Below are positions 50,321 to 60,173 of a stretch of 64,000 nt of DNA, one piece after another. The DNA is from Elstera sp043721315. GTDB taxonomy: Bacteria; Pseudomonadota; Alphaproteobacteria; Elsterales; Elsteraceae. Position 1 is the first letter of the stretch; every line of letters starts with the position of its first letter. A program made the position numbers and the translations under genes. The notes beneath the pieces are model-generated. The model was not told the origin of the DNA and searched no databases. It saw only the letters and a list, made by a program, of their open reading frames with translations. The stretch is from the NCBI GenBank assembly GCA_043721315.1, contig JAYSQZ010000035.1:1-64000 (forward strand), given 5' to 3'.

Positions 50321-53300
50321 TCACACCACACTTTCAAGCAGCGAAATTTCATCTGGGGTTAGGCCGAACAGGCCATAAACGATGCTGTCGATCTGGGCTT
50401 CGGCTTTCGCAATATCGGAAGACAAGCGGGCTATTTCGGCGCGGTCACGGGCGATCCAATCTTCCCAAGCGGAACGCTCCGCCAGGGGAATTTCGGCCTT
50501 AAAGACTTTCTTCACCTCGGCCCGAAAGCTGGTGAAGTCGGGCAGCGTCCACCATTCCTGAAGCCGGGTCGTCAGCTTGGCAGTGCGGTTAGGCGGGCAA
50601 AGATCGGCAATCCTGCGTGAAAGGGCGGTTTGTAGGGTCAGGCGCTCTCGCGCCGCCTTGCTGGCCCGTTCGCTTTCTGCGGTCAGCACTGCCCGTGCGC
50701 TGTCATCAAAAGTAGGGATGGGCATTTGTTCCACAAACTGAGAGTGCATTTGATAGAAACCACCCCGAACAGGAACACTATTGCCCGTGATCGAAAACCA
50801 AGAGATTTTGGAATTGAGAAACGAGGCAAGCCATTCCTCCGATGTCGGCACAAAATAACATTTATTGTTAACATAATTACTATTATCAATCAAAAACTGA
50901 TTTATATTGCAAAATTCAGGGTAGATTATTTTTGTACCTTGGAAGTAATGAGCATAGGCTTCCTGCGCCTGTTGCAACTCAAACCACTCCTGTTGTGTGG
51001 CGCGGGCTTCCAGAGCCGCCTTGAAGGGCAGCAGCCAATTTCGGATGGCCGGGTAGTCATCAATCTTAATCCGGTTCTTAGGAATATAGATTAGCCATTG
51101 ATCGCGCGGTTCCGCCCGCCAACGCTTCAGGTCTTTGCCTTCAAGGAAGGGTTTCAGCAGCTTGGCAGACCTGGAATCCTGGGCACAGAGGCGTTCTTTG
51201 GTGGAATTGTCGATCACGAAAGCCTCGTTCAGGCCCGTAACAATTCCTCGGCACGGTGATCCATAGACATCCTTCAGGGTCTTCCTGCCGTTCCTAATCT
51301 TGTCGCGCAGCGCGCGCAGGGCGGTATTTTCCAGTTCCCACGACCCAGCCCCAAGGGCGGCTTGCGGATACGGCCCTGCGACCTTTTCCCAGGTGGCCTG
51401 AAAATTGGTTTCCGGCAGGGCTGCTACCTTCCAGAAGCGAAACTCATGATTCTTGAGTGCGGGGCCGCGTTTCATCGTTAGGATCGCTGGATAGGTGGTT
51501 ACACCTTTGAAGATTTGCAGGTCGCCAAAATCGACAACCCCTTCAATCGTCGCCTCCCGCAGCAAATACTCCCGCAGGGGCTTGCCCGATCCGGTTTTGA
51601 AAAAAGTATTCGAGGAAATAAAACCCAAGCGCCCACCCGGTTTGAGCAAGCGCAGGCCCCGTTCAAAGAAGTAGCAGTAAAGGTCTGCCCGGTCAGAAAC
51701 GACCTCATACCGCTTTTCCAGATACGGCTTAATCGCTTTGATGCGTTCCATCCGCACATAGGGCGGATTGCCCAGAACCACATCGAACCCGCCTTCGGCA
51801 AAGACGGTGGGAAAAGCAGTTTCCCAGGTAAAAGCGTGATCGAGGTAGGCGTAGTTACTGTCTTCGATTAGGCTATCACCAACCCGAAGGCTCGTATCGA
51901 GACTATCCAGCACTTTGTCTCGACGGGCAGTCTTGATCCAAAGCGACAGTTTGGCTATTTCGATACTTTCGACATTTACGTCCACCCCGAACAGGTTGTT
52001 CGCCAGGATTTCACTGTCTGGAGTATATTCCAGCAGGTCGCCGACATGTTCGGCCTTGGGCAAAAGGTCTTTAATCTTATCATTCACGCGGGACAACTCG
52101 GCCCTCAGAAAATCGAACGCCATGATGAGGAACACGCCAGACCCACAGGCGGGATCGACAATGCGTAAGGATTTCAAGCGGTCCCGATAGGTTTGCCAGG
52201 CTTCCAACTCTGCGGTTTTTCGGCGCCATTCAATCGCAGCATAGTTGGACAAATCGGCACCGGCCTTGGCATGGGCGCGCAGAATATCGGTAAAGGCTTC
52301 CTCCAGGTGTGCGCCCAGGGTTTCAGCAACGATGAAGCGAGCGATGTAATCAGGAGTATAAACCACCCCGTCGCGCTTGCGCCGCCCGCTTGTACCGGTC
52401 GTGCGCTCTTCCCCCGTTTCTTCGCCGCGCGCTTGCGCCTGAAGCCGTTCAACGTCTGCGATAGACTGCTCGAAAATATGCCCCAGAACGGTGACGGACA
52501 CTTCGGACGCGAAGTCATAGTCGCCCAGGGTCTTAAACCCCTCGCACACACCATCAGGCAAGGTCAGCGCGTTGATTGTCTGGTCCAGGCGGAACAAACC
52601 CCCATTGTAGCGGGGGATGTTCAGCGCCTCGCTACCCTTGTCGATAGCGCTAAATAACCCCTTGAAATTATCCCAAACGGGGCGGGGGTTGTAAGGGTCT
52701 CGGTTCGTGAAGGCTTGCGACAAAGTGTTGCTCGGCAGAAGGCCAGTATCTTCGGCAAAAGCAACGAATAGCACTCGGTCGAGAATTTTCTGCGCGACGG
52801 CAATTGCGTCCAGGGGTGTTATCGTTGGGTCTGTGATTTGAACAGCCCCGATTAACTTGAGGCGCAGCGCCTTGTAGTCCTCATAGAGTTTATCTGTAAT
52901 GTCCCGGTCTTCGTCGCGGCTTTGCTTCAACAGATCGAGCGTACGGCCAGACAGCAGGTTATCGGCTGACAGCAGCAGCATGAACCGGGCGTATTCTTCA
53001 GGATTAATCAATCGGTCAAGTTGGAAGCGCTCGTAGGCTGTAGTACCCTCCCCAAAGCCATAGAGGCGTAGCTCGATCATGTTCGAGACAAGCACCCACT
53101 TCACGCCCCGCGCGTTCATGGCGTATTCCCACGCCTGTTGAACCGGGGTCTTGTTCCGCCCCGGCATGATCGCATCCAAGTCGCGGGTATCCGCCCCTTT
53201 CAGCTCGAACGGGGCAAGGATTTCCGGGGTCTTGCCGCCAAAGCGGCCAAGGGCTAAATCAACACTGCCGCGCAATATCGCCTGTTCTGTAGCGACGGTA

Positions 53301-53509
53301 TAGTCAGCGCCACTGGCAGGCCCGCGATAGCCCAGAACACCTTGAATTATCTCCGCAGCGAACTCACCGTGGAGTGCGGTCTCTTTCAACTCGTAAACCC
53401 GGCGCGAGTGGATCATGTCAGCCCAGGCGTTTAGCTTGGCCAAGTGATCGGCGGGGATGGGGGCGAGCTTTATGTGCCGCTTTAGGGTTTTTTGGTTGAA
53501 AAGATTCAT
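50321..53509 (-). CDS. Type IIG restriction-modification enzyme (Eco57I-like)
   Basis: Single-chain endonuclease/adenine methyltransferase, 1062 residues from ATG 53509 (MNLFNQKTLKRHIKL); the frame to 53728 has no family support. An N-terminal nuclease region carries D84 and E102-L-K104 (FELKG), a PD-(D/E)xK site. The methylase core has the AdoMet motif DPACGSGVFL at 452-461, NLFGVDVNVESIEIAKLSLW around 505-524 and catalytic NPPY at 581-584. A C-terminal target-recognition region follows (about 700-1062). Its DNA recognition site cannot be read. Composition is less GC-rich than the backbone, and it stands alone beside tRNA-Thr, consistent with horizontal gain. Confidence 0.88.
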   Translation of the reverse strand: MNLFNQKTLKRHIKLAPIPADHLAKLNAWADMIHSRRVYELKETALHGEFAAEIIQGVLGYRGPASGADYTVATEQAILRGSVDLALGRFGGKTPEILAPFELKGADTRDLDAIMPGRNKTPVQQAWEYAMNARGVKWVLVSNMIELRLYGFGEGTTAYERFQLDRLINPEEYARFMLLLSADNLLSGRTLDLLKQSRDEDRDITDKLYEDYKALRLKLIGAVQITDPTITPLDAIAVAQKILDRVLFVAFAEDTGLLPSNTLSQAFTNRDPYNPRPVWDNFKGLFSAIDKGSEALNIPRYNGGLFRLDQTINALTLPDGVCEGFKTLGDYDFASEVSVTVLGHIFEQSIADVERLQAQARGEETGEERTTGTSGRRKRDGVVYTPDYIARFIVAETLGAHLEEAFTDILRAHAKAGADLSNYAAIEWRRKTAELEAWQTYRDRLKSLRIVDPACGSGVFLIMAFDFLRAELSRVNDKIKDLLPKAEHVGDLLEYTPDSEILANNLFGVDVNVESIEIAKLSLWIKTARRDKVLDSLDTSLRVGDSLIEDSNYAYLDHAFTWETAFPTVFAEGGFDVVLGNPPYVRMERIKAIKPYLEKRYEVVSDRADLYCYFFERGLRLLKPGGRLGFISSNTFFKTGSGKPLREYLLREATIEGVVDFGDLQIFKGVTTYPAILTMKRGPALKNHEFRFWKVAALPETNFQATWEKVAGPYPQAALGAGSWELENTALRALRDKIRNGRKTLKDVYGSPCRGIVTGLNEAFVIDNSTKERLCAQDSRSAKLLKPFLEGKDLKRWRAEPRDQWLIYIPKNRIKIDDYPAIRNWLLPFKAALEARATQQEWFELQQAQEAYAHYFQGTKIIYPEFCNINQFLIDNSNYVNNKCYFVPTSEEWLASFLNSKISWFSITGNSVPVRGGFYQMHSQFVEQMPIPTFDDSARAVLTAESERASKAARERLTLQTALSRRIADLCPPNRTAKLTTRLQEWWTLPDFTSFRAEVKKVFKAEIPLAERSAWEDWIARDRAEIARLSSDIAKAEAQIDSIVYGLFGLTPDEISLLESVV

Positions 53510-53624
53510 TCTACTTCTCTTGTCACAATCGGCCCCTTGTTTCAATATCAGTTGCTCGTGATGGTCTGTGCCAAAGACGCCCGCGCCACTGTAAAAGCCG
53601 GAGATATTCAGCGGAGATAATGCG

Positions 53625-53834
53625 ATGAAAAGTTTGAACACCCTAAACATCGAGAAAATCGCCGCCGCGATTGAAGCCGACGCGGGTGAAGCCCTGCCCG
53701 GCCTGCGCCAATCGCTCGCCGAGGCCAAGGCGGGCAGCTTCGCGCAAATCCATACGCCAGAGCAAATCGCAAGCCAGGGGCGCGGGCATCAGGTGGTAAT
53801 ATCAAACTTTCCCCCCGCTCAATTTCAGCTTTAA
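53625..53834 (+). CDS. Truncated antitoxin-like protein
   Basis: 69 residues. LNTLNIEKIAAAIEADAGEALPGLRQSLAEAKAGSFAQIHTPEQIA looks like the N-terminal half of BrnA/HTH-type antitoxins (pattern EADAGxxLPGLRxSLAEAKAG...HTPEQIA). The expected continuation, a basic RGRPxGS-type linker and DNA-binding domain, is replaced after IAS by an unrelated short tail. No toxin is adjacent. Probably a remnant left at the edge of the restriction-gene insertion, though the first 50 residues remain intact. Confidence 0.55.
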   Translation: MKSLNTLNIEKIAAAIEADAGEALPGLRQSLAEAKAGSFAQIHTPEQIASQGRGHQVVISNFPPAQFQL

Positions 53835-53868
53835 TACCCTCCTTCCCCCCCCGCTGAGAGAACCTGCC

Positions 53869-54804
53869 ATGCCCCGCCCCCGTCTTCACGCGCCCGATCT
53901 TCCCATGCCGCCCGCCGTTCTGGCGCGGCTGGAGGCGGAGTTTGAGGTTGTTCGGGGCGGAAGCGTGCCGGAGGGGGTAGAAGGGGTGCTCATTACCCCG
54001 CGCGATAAGATGACCGCAGCCGCGCTGGCGGCCCTGCCCGCCTCCGTTAAAATCATCGCCACGTTTTCGGTCGGTTACGATCATATCGACGTGCCTGCCG
54101 CGCATCGCCGGGGGATTATCGTTACCAACACGCCGGACGTGCTAACCGATGCCACTGCCGATATAGCCCTTCTCCTGCTGCTCGCCGCCAGCCGCCGCGC
54201 GCGGGAGGGGGAGGCGATGGTGCGCGAAGGGGCGTGGGTGGGGTGGAACCCGATGCAGTTGATCGGTTGGCAGATCACGGGTAAGCGCCTCGGTATCGTC
54301 GGCATGGGGCGCATTGGGCAAGCGCTGGCCCAGCGGGCGCGGGCGTGCGGAATGCTGATCCATTATTATAACCGCACGCGCCTGCCGGAGAGTGAGGAGG
54401 CTGGGGCGGTCTATCATGCCAGTCTCGATAGCCTGCTGGCGGTGTCCGAATTTCTGTCGCTCCACGCGCCCGCATCGGCGGAAACCGATAAGCTGCTGTC
54501 GGCGGAACGGATCGCCAAACTGCCGATTGGGGCGATTGTGGTGAATACGGCGCGGGGCAATTTGGTGGAGGATGACGCGCTGATCGCGGCCCTTCAGTCC
54601 GGCCATATCGCGGCGGCGGGGCTGGATGTGTTTACGGGCGAGCCGAACCTTGATGCCCGCTATCGCAGCCTGCCGAATGTCTTTCCCCTGCCCCACCTCG
54701 GCAGCGCCACGGTTGAAACGCGCACGGCGATGGGGATGCGCGCGCTGGATAATCTCGCGGCTGTGCTGAATGGGCAGCCGCCGTTGCATCCTATCCGGGT
54801 TTAA
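53869..54804 (+). CDS. D-2-hydroxyacid dehydrogenase (glyoxylate/hydroxypyruvate reductase type)
   Basis: 311 residues, cytoplasmic NAD(P)H enzyme. Substrate-side start RLHAPDLPMPPAVLARLEAEF, ATFSVGYDHIDVPAAHRRGI, then the Rossmann motif GKRLGIVGMGRIGQALAQRA and the phosphate-binding NRT. Catalytic residues are Arg in NTARGNLVEDDAL, Glu in DVFTGEPN and His in PLPHLGSAT, in the normal order. Reduces glyoxylate or hydroxypyruvate (D-glycerate dehydrogenase-like). Just right of the restriction insertion, on the opposite strand. Confidence 0.9.
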   Translation: MPRPRLHAPDLPMPPAVLARLEAEFEVVRGGSVPEGVEGVLITPRDKMTAAALAALPASVKIIATFSVGYDHIDVPAAHRRGIIVTNTPDVLTDATADIALLLLLAASRRAREGEAMVREGAWVGWNPMQLIGWQITGKRLGIVGMGRIGQALAQRARACGMLIHYYNRTRLPESEEAGAVYHASLDSLLAVSEFLSLHAPASAETDKLLSAERIAKLPIGAIVVNTARGNLVEDDALIAALQSGHIAAAGLDVFTGEPNLDARYRSLPNVFPLPHLGSATVETRTAMGMRALDNLAAVLNGQPPLHPIRV

Positions 54805-54895
54805 GCCCCCACTGGGGCCTTTAACGGGCCGCAGAGTAAAATCTACGTATTATCTCTTCGTAAAATCATGGCTTTCCCTTGCTGTTCGGGCATAA

Positions 54896-57493
54896 ATGGG
54901 GCAGCCTTGCCAGGATTGCCGTGAATTGCGGCTATCGGTGCGAGATTTAATGAACGATGTGGCAGGACTTAACGGGCGAATGACTATAATCAGCTTTCCT
55001 CTCACGGTAATCGGTTTTCCCCATAGCGCGGTTGTGCTGGTTGAAGAGGTCGTTGCCTCGGGGCACCTACCCTTGCGCGCGCTTACGGTTCTCCCCGCTA
55101 TTCCCGACACTGTTGGCGCGCTGGCCCATGAGGGCATTATTATTGTGGCGGCAACTCCTGAGACGGAAAGTGCGGTCCTCAGCCTACCCCAGCGCCAGCC
55201 GCCCGAAGATGCGGCTCGTCCGGCGCTTATTTTCGCGGCCCCGGCTAGCGGTAGCGATTTACGCTTAAGGGCGATTGAAACCGGGTTCGATGAAATCATC
55301 ACTCTGCCGCTGGACCGGGCCGAACTCATAGCCCGCCTCCGTTCCGCCGTGATGCTGCTGACCAGCCGGGCGGACTTGCAAGAGGCGCGGATTACAGCAG
55401 AGCAGCGCTACGCTTTGATTGCCCTCGGCGCAAATGATGGGCTGTGGGATTGGGATCTCGCCTCGGGCCTCGTGCGCTATTCCCCGCGTCTGGCCGAGAT
55501 GATGGGATTGCCGCCCAACAGTAGCAGTTGCGTGATCGAAGATTGGCTTTCCTGTGTGATGCCGGATGATCGCGATTGGGTGGATGCAACGCTCGATGAG
55601 CAAGTGCAAAACCCGTCTAGCGATTTTCGCATCGAATATCGGGTACGCGATGCTCTGGGGGATGTGCGCTGGGTCTTGTGTCGCGGCACGGCCTTGGGCG
55701 GCGGCGAAGGCGGCACCGCAACCCGTATGGCAGGCTCCCAATCGGACATCACTGGGCGCAAAGAGGCGGAAGAAGCCTTGCGTGTGAGTGAGGAGCGTTA
55801 CGCCCTCGCCATTCTGGCTGCCAACGATGGGCTGTGGGATTGGGACGTTCGCACCAACTCCATTCTCTTCACTCCCCGCTGGAAAGAGATGATTGGCTGT
55901 AGCGCGGCTGAAGTGGGCACCGACCCCGACGAATGGTTTGGCCGCGTCAACCCCGACGATTTGATCTGGCTGCAAGCCGCCGTTGAAGCGCAAATCGCTA
56001 GCGAGGAAGAGCCGTTTCAGATCGAATACCGCATCCGCCACACCGACGGTTCGGAACGCTGGATGCTGTGCCACGGCCTGACAATTCGCGACCCGCTTTC
56101 GGATCGGGCTACCCGCATCGTTGGCTCGCAGTCGGATATTACCGAGCGCAAACAGGCCGAGCAGCAGATACTGCGCGATGCTTTCCACGATGCCACCACG
56201 GGCTTACCCAACCGCGCTTTGTTTATGGATCGCCTCGCCCAAACCCTACGACGCTCCGATGGGTCGGTCGCCTCCTGTGCCGTGATCGTGGTGGAAGTAA
56301 GCCGCTTCGCCAGCCTTGCAAATTCGCTCACGCCCACGCAGGCAGATCATTTGCTGCGCGAAGTGGGTGAGCGGCTGGCACAAACCGTGGTAGCGTCCGA
56401 TACGCTAGCGCGGTTGGAGGGCGCGAGCTTTGGGTTTTTACTGCAAGGCGTTTCGGAAGAAAACGCGATTGGGCATAGGGCGCTGGCTATCCACACCGCC
56501 CTGAAAGCCGCCATTACTTTACCTGGCGCGCAAGGATTGTATGTAACCGTGCGGATTGGGGCCGCTATGCCAAACGGCAGCCAGCGGGCGGAAGAGTTGC
56601 TGCGCGATGCCTCCCGCGCGCTCAATCGCCCTGGCACCGATGCCGAAAAGAGCGTCGCGATGTTTGCCGCAGGCGGTATGGATGATGCCGTCGATCCGTT
56701 GGCGTTGGAGCAGGATTTACGCATCGCCATCGAGGCGGGCGATCAGCTTCAAATGCATTATCAGCCGATTGTCGATCTTGTCTCCGGGCGGCTCGTCGGG
56801 TTTGAATCGCTCATGCGCTGGCATCACCCCACGATGGGGCTAGTGTCGCCGATGCGCTTCATTCCGCTGGCCGAAGAGAGCAAACTAATTATTCCGATGG
56901 GGCTGTTTGCGCTCGATCAAGCCTGCCAGCAGGTCAACCGCTGGCGGCAGTTGCTACCTTTTGCCGGAGCCTTGTTCATCAATGTGAACGTGTCCGGTGT
57001 GCAAATGCAGGAGGCGGATTTCGTCGAGCGTGTCGCCGAAATTCTCGCGCTGCGGAAAACGCCCACCGACGCCCTGAAGCTGGAAATAACCGAAAGCGTG
57101 GTGCTGGACGATGTGGAAGGCATGTTGTCCATCCTCAGCCGCCTGAAAGCGATGGGGCTACGGCTTGCCATTGATGATTTCGGAACCGGCTATAGCTCCC
57201 TCTCCTACTTGCACCAGTTCCGTTTCGATGCCGTAAAGATTGATCAATCTTTCGTGCGGGCCATGCGGCAAAGGCCAGAAAACGGCCTCATCATTCGCAT
57301 GATTGCCGAACTGGGCCGGGGGCTTGGGTGCGACGTGATCGCCGAGGGCGTTGAAACCGCCAACGACGTGATCAAGCTGGCGCAACTGGGGTGCATGTAC
57401 GGCCAGGGCTATCATTTCGGTCGCCCGCGCGACCCCATGAGCATCGAACGGCTGCTCTTGCCGGTGCGGGAAGAACCGGAAGCGGTGTTGTAA
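54896..57493 (+). CDS. PAS-PAS-GGDEF-EAL cyclic-di-GMP phosphodiesterase with degenerate GGDEF
   Basis: 865 residues, cytoplasmic (no membrane segments). An N-terminal region (about 40-155) resembles a degenerate receiver domain. Two PAS domains follow (about 165-290 and 295-415, each with ANDGLWDWD and SQSDITGR/ER). In the GGDEF domain (about 425-590) the signature reads EGASF, so cyclase activity should be absent. The EAL domain (about 600-855) looks intact: FESLMRWHHP, NVNVSG, LEITESV, IDDFGTGYSSLSYL, KIDQSF and AEGVET. It should hydrolyse c-di-GMP under PAS control. ATG 54950 and later are alternative starts. cheZ follows 141 bases downstream. Confidence 0.88.
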   Translation: MGQPCQDCRELRLSVRDLMNDVAGLNGRMTIISFPLTVIGFPHSAVVLVEEVVASGHLPLRALTVLPAIPDTVGALAHEGIIIVAATPETESAVLSLPQRQPPEDAARPALIFAAPASGSDLRLRAIETGFDEIITLPLDRAELIARLRSAVMLLTSRADLQEARITAEQRYALIALGANDGLWDWDLASGLVRYSPRLAEMMGLPPNSSSCVIEDWLSCVMPDDRDWVDATLDEQVQNPSSDFRIEYRVRDALGDVRWVLCRGTALGGGEGGTATRMAGSQSDITGRKEAEEALRVSEERYALAILAANDGLWDWDVRTNSILFTPRWKEMIGCSAAEVGTDPDEWFGRVNPDDLIWLQAAVEAQIASEEEPFQIEYRIRHTDGSERWMLCHGLTIRDPLSDRATRIVGSQSDITERKQAEQQILRDAFHDATTGLPNRALFMDRLAQTLRRSDGSVASCAVIVVEVSRFASLANSLTPTQADHLLREVGERLAQTVVASDTLARLEGASFGFLLQGVSEENAIGHRALAIHTALKAAITLPGAQGLYVTVRIGAAMPNGSQRAEELLRDASRALNRPGTDAEKSVAMFAAGGMDDAVDPLALEQDLRIAIEAGDQLQMHYQPIVDLVSGRLVGFESLMRWHHPTMGLVSPMRFIPLAEESKLIIPMGLFALDQACQQVNRWRQLLPFAGALFINVNVSGVQMQEADFVERVAEILALRKTPTDALKLEITESVVLDDVEGMLSILSRLKAMGLRLAIDDFGTGYSSLSYLHQFRFDAVKIDQSFVRAMRQRPENGLIIRMIAELGRGLGCDVIAEGVETANDVIKLAQLGCMYGQGYHFGRPRDPMSIERLLLPVREEPEAVL

Positions 57494-57634
57494 CGTAACC
57501 CTTGTAATAATCGGGATGCGCCCTGGCGCGGCTTGGCTTATGATTAACACTGTTGTTTCCATGTACGGAAATTTCAACAGGTTGCGATGTGCAGCGCACT
57601 ATCCAGCGGCAGAACGCCGATAGAGGCAGAGAGA

Positions 57635-58297
57635 ATGAGCCGAACGATTACAAACGAGGACATCCTGCGCTCCTTGGTTCAAATTGGAACAGGGCTGCAT
57701 CGGGATTTTTCGGAATTTCGCGACACGCTTAAAGTTGCTGCATTGACGATCAACGAGAAAAAGTTCGAGGAGGCCAAACATCTGGCCCGCGAGCTTGAAG
57801 ATCTGTCGAATCATATTCTGAATACTAAGCGGGAAATTGCGCTAATTTCAGTTCAAACTGATGGCGGTAACTTCCAGTCGGCTAACTTCGAGTTAGATGC
57901 GGTCGTTAAACAAACCGAAGACGCCACCAATAATATCATGACGGCGGCGGAGAACATTAGCACGCTGTCCAATTCGCTTAACGAGATCGAGGATCCCGTC
58001 GCGCGCGCTGCCAAAATTGACGAGATCAATAATGAAGTTGTGACAATTTACGAATCGTGCAACTTTCAAGATATTACCGGGCAGCGTATTCGCAAGATTG
58101 TACGGATGCTGACCTATATCGAAACCCGCATCGAAAACATGATCCGCATTTGGGGCGCGAGCGAAATTGGCCAGATGACGGCAGGGGCTGCGGAAGAAGA
58201 GCGCGCGGCAGCAGGCGACGACGCGGACCTGCTGAACGGCCCGCAACTTCCCGGCGCGGCAGTCAGCCAAACCGAAATCGACGATTTCTTCCGGTAG
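57635..58297 (+). CDS. cheZ: CheZ-family CheY-P phosphatase
   Basis: 220 residues from ATG 57635 (MSRTITNEDILRSLVQIG); the frame to 57587 is longer but less likely. Long helical hairpin followed by the catalytic signature ESCNFQDITGQRIRKIVRML around residues 135-155, with the conserved Asp and Gln. A flexible acidic linker leads to the C-terminal CheY-binding tail SQTEIDDFF. It removes the phosphate from CheY-P in chemotaxis. No other che genes are in the window. It follows the c-di-GMP phosphodiesterase, suggesting linked motility control. Confidence 0.85.
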   Translation: MSRTITNEDILRSLVQIGTGLHRDFSEFRDTLKVAALTINEKKFEEAKHLARELEDLSNHILNTKREIALISVQTDGGNFQSANFELDAVVKQTEDATNNIMTAAENISTLSNSLNEIEDPVARAAKIDEINNEVVTIYESCNFQDITGQRIRKIVRMLTYIETRIENMIRIWGASEIGQMTAGAAEEERAAAGDDADLLNGPQLPGAAVSQTEIDDFFR

Positions 58298-58328
58298 AGT
58301 TTTTCGCCCTCCGACTATTGGCCCCCAC

Positions 58329-59396
58329 ATGCCCACCCCAGCGACGCTTCTCACGATCCATCTTGCCGCTCTGGTGAACAACTGGCGGTTTCTCGCCCGC
58401 CAAGCCGCGCATGGGCGGTGTGCGGCGGTGGTGAAGGCTGATGGTTATGGTTTAGGGTCGGTTGAGGTTGCCTCGGCGTTGCTGGCTGCGGGCTGCACAG
58501 AGTTCTTTGTCGCCCATCTTGCCGAAGCCATTACTCTCCGGGCAGGTCTTGCCGCGCGCTTCCCGGATCAGCGCCCGTTTATCGGCGTGCTTAACGGGCT
58601 ATTGCCGGGCGAGCACTCTGAGTTTGCGGAACATGCGTTAGTGCCCGTGCTCAACAGCCCGGCACAGTTGGAAGACTGGCCTGTCGAGACGCCCGCTATT
58701 CTGCAAATCGACACGGGCATGAGCCGCTTGGGATTGGAGGCTGCCGAGTTCGAGGCGCTGCTCCCCGCGCTGCGCCGCCGCCCGTTCAGGCTGCTAATGA
58801 GCCATTTTGCCTGTGCCGATGCCCCAGACCACCCGCTGAACCGCCAGCAGATTGATCGGTTCGCTGCGGCCTTGCGCCAGCTTCCGGGAGTGCCGGGCAG
58901 TTTAGCCGCTTCTTCGGGTATTTTTTTGGGGGCCGATGCTCATTTCGATCTCTTACGCCCCGGCTATGCGCTGTATGGCGGCAACCCCACGCCAGGGCAC
59001 CCGAACCCTATGGAGGCCGTGGTGACGCTGACCACACCCATTCTTCAGGTCCGCGATATTCCGGCAGATCGCCCGGTCGGCTATGGCGCACGCTGGGTTT
59101 CTGCGGCTCCAAGCCGAATTGCTACGGTGGCTTACGGTTATGCCGACGGCGTGCCGCGTGTGACCGAAGGCGCGATTTTTCATCTCGGCGGGCAACCGGT
59201 TCCCGTCGTCGGGCGCGTGTCGATGGATTTGATGACGCTGGATGTCACGGGCATTTCCGGGGTATTTCCGGGGGCAGAGGTGGAAATTTTGGGCGCACTA
59301 CGCGATATTGACCAAGGCGGGACCGATGGCGGCACGCTAGGCTATGAAATTCTCACCAGTATCGGACGGCGCGCTGTGCGCCGCTATGGACCCTAA
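58329..59396 (+). CDS. alr: Alanine racemase
   Basis: PLP enzyme making D-alanine for peptidoglycan. 355 residues. The PLP lysine is in CAAVVKADGYGLGSVEVASALLAAG near residue 36; FRLLMSHFACADAPDHPLNRQQ, RPGYALYGGNPTP and RPVGYGARWVSAAPSRIATVAYGYADGV with the catalytic Tyr follow. GRVSMDLMTLDVT and GYEILTSIGRRAVRRY close the C-terminal beta domain. It ends three bases before mlaE and may head a transcript alr-mlaE-mlaF-radA. Confidence 0.94.
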   Translation: MPTPATLLTIHLAALVNNWRFLARQAAHGRCAAVVKADGYGLGSVEVASALLAAGCTEFFVAHLAEAITLRAGLAARFPDQRPFIGVLNGLLPGEHSEFAEHALVPVLNSPAQLEDWPVETPAILQIDTGMSRLGLEAAEFEALLPALRRRPFRLLMSHFACADAPDHPLNRQQIDRFAAALRQLPGVPGSLAASSGIFLGADAHFDLLRPGYALYGGNPTPGHPNPMEAVVTLTTPILQVRDIPADRPVGYGARWVSAAPSRIATVAYGYADGVPRVTEGAIFHLGGQPVPVVGRVSMDLMTLDVTGISGVFPGAEVEILGALRDIDQGGTDGGTLGYEILTSIGRRAVRRYGP

Positions 59397-59399
59397 CCT

Positions 59400-60173
59400 A
59401 TGCCGTTGTTAAGCCCCTTGGGTCAATTCGTCCTCGCCCTGTTCGCAACGTCGGGCCGCGTGGCGCTGTTCGCGCTGGAAGCCATGAGCCACTGGGTCCG
59501 CCCGCCGTTCTACGGACGCCAGCTTTTGCGGCAGATTGTGGAAATCGGCTATTTTTCGCTGCCCGTTGTCGGGCTGACCACGCTGTTCACCGGCATGGTG
59601 CTGGCGCTGCAAGCCTACACTGGCTTCTCGCAGTTCAATGCGGAAAGCACGATTGCCAATCTTGTTGTGCTGGCGATCACGCGGGAGTTGGGGCCGGTGA
59701 TGGCGGGGCTGATGGTGGCGGGCCGTGTAGGGGCTGCCATGGCGGCGGAGCTTGCCACGATGCGCGTAACCGAACAAATTGATGCGCTCGACACCCTCTC
59801 CACCCCCCCCATGAAATATCTCGTAGCCCCCCGTTTGCTTGCCGGAACCTTAGCCCTGCCGCCGCTGGTGGCGATTGGCAATGTTATCGGCGTGATGGGC
59901 GGCTGGTTGGTTGGCGAACAGAAGCTAGGCTTCAACGGCGCGGCCTATATGCAAGCCACGATGAATTTCGTGAGTATTGATGATGTTTTGTCGGGCCTTG
60001 TGAAAGCCGCCGTGTTCGGCTTCACCGTCACTTTGATGGGCTGCTACCACGGCTTCAACTCTGGGCGCGGCGCGCAAGGCGTGGGCGCGGCGACGACCAA
60101 TGCGGTGGTATCGGCCTCCATTCTCATTCTCGTGTTCGATTATTTACTAACGGAGGCGTTTTTCGCAAAATGA
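59400..60173 (+). CDS. mlaE: MlaE-family phospholipid ABC transporter permease
   Basis: 257 residues with about five membrane helices. MlaE/YrbE signature: FYGRQLLRQIVEIGYFSLPVVGLTTLFTGMVLALQAYTGF and LGPVMAGLMVAGRVGAAMAAELATMRVTEQIDALDTL. This inner-membrane permease, with an MlaF ATPase and MlaD ring, transports phospholipids between inner and outer membranes. It overlaps mlaF by four bases. No mlaD follows; the next gene is radA. Confidence 0.93.
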   Translation: MPLLSPLGQFVLALFATSGRVALFALEAMSHWVRPPFYGRQLLRQIVEIGYFSLPVVGLTTLFTGMVLALQAYTGFSQFNAESTIANLVVLAITRELGPVMAGLMVAGRVGAAMAAELATMRVTEQIDALDTLSTPPMKYLVAPRLLAGTLALPPLVAIGNVIGVMGGWLVGEQKLGFNGAAYMQATMNFVSIDDVLSGLVKAAVFGFTVTLMGCYHGFNSGRGAQGVGAATTNAVVSASILILVFDYLLTEAFFAK

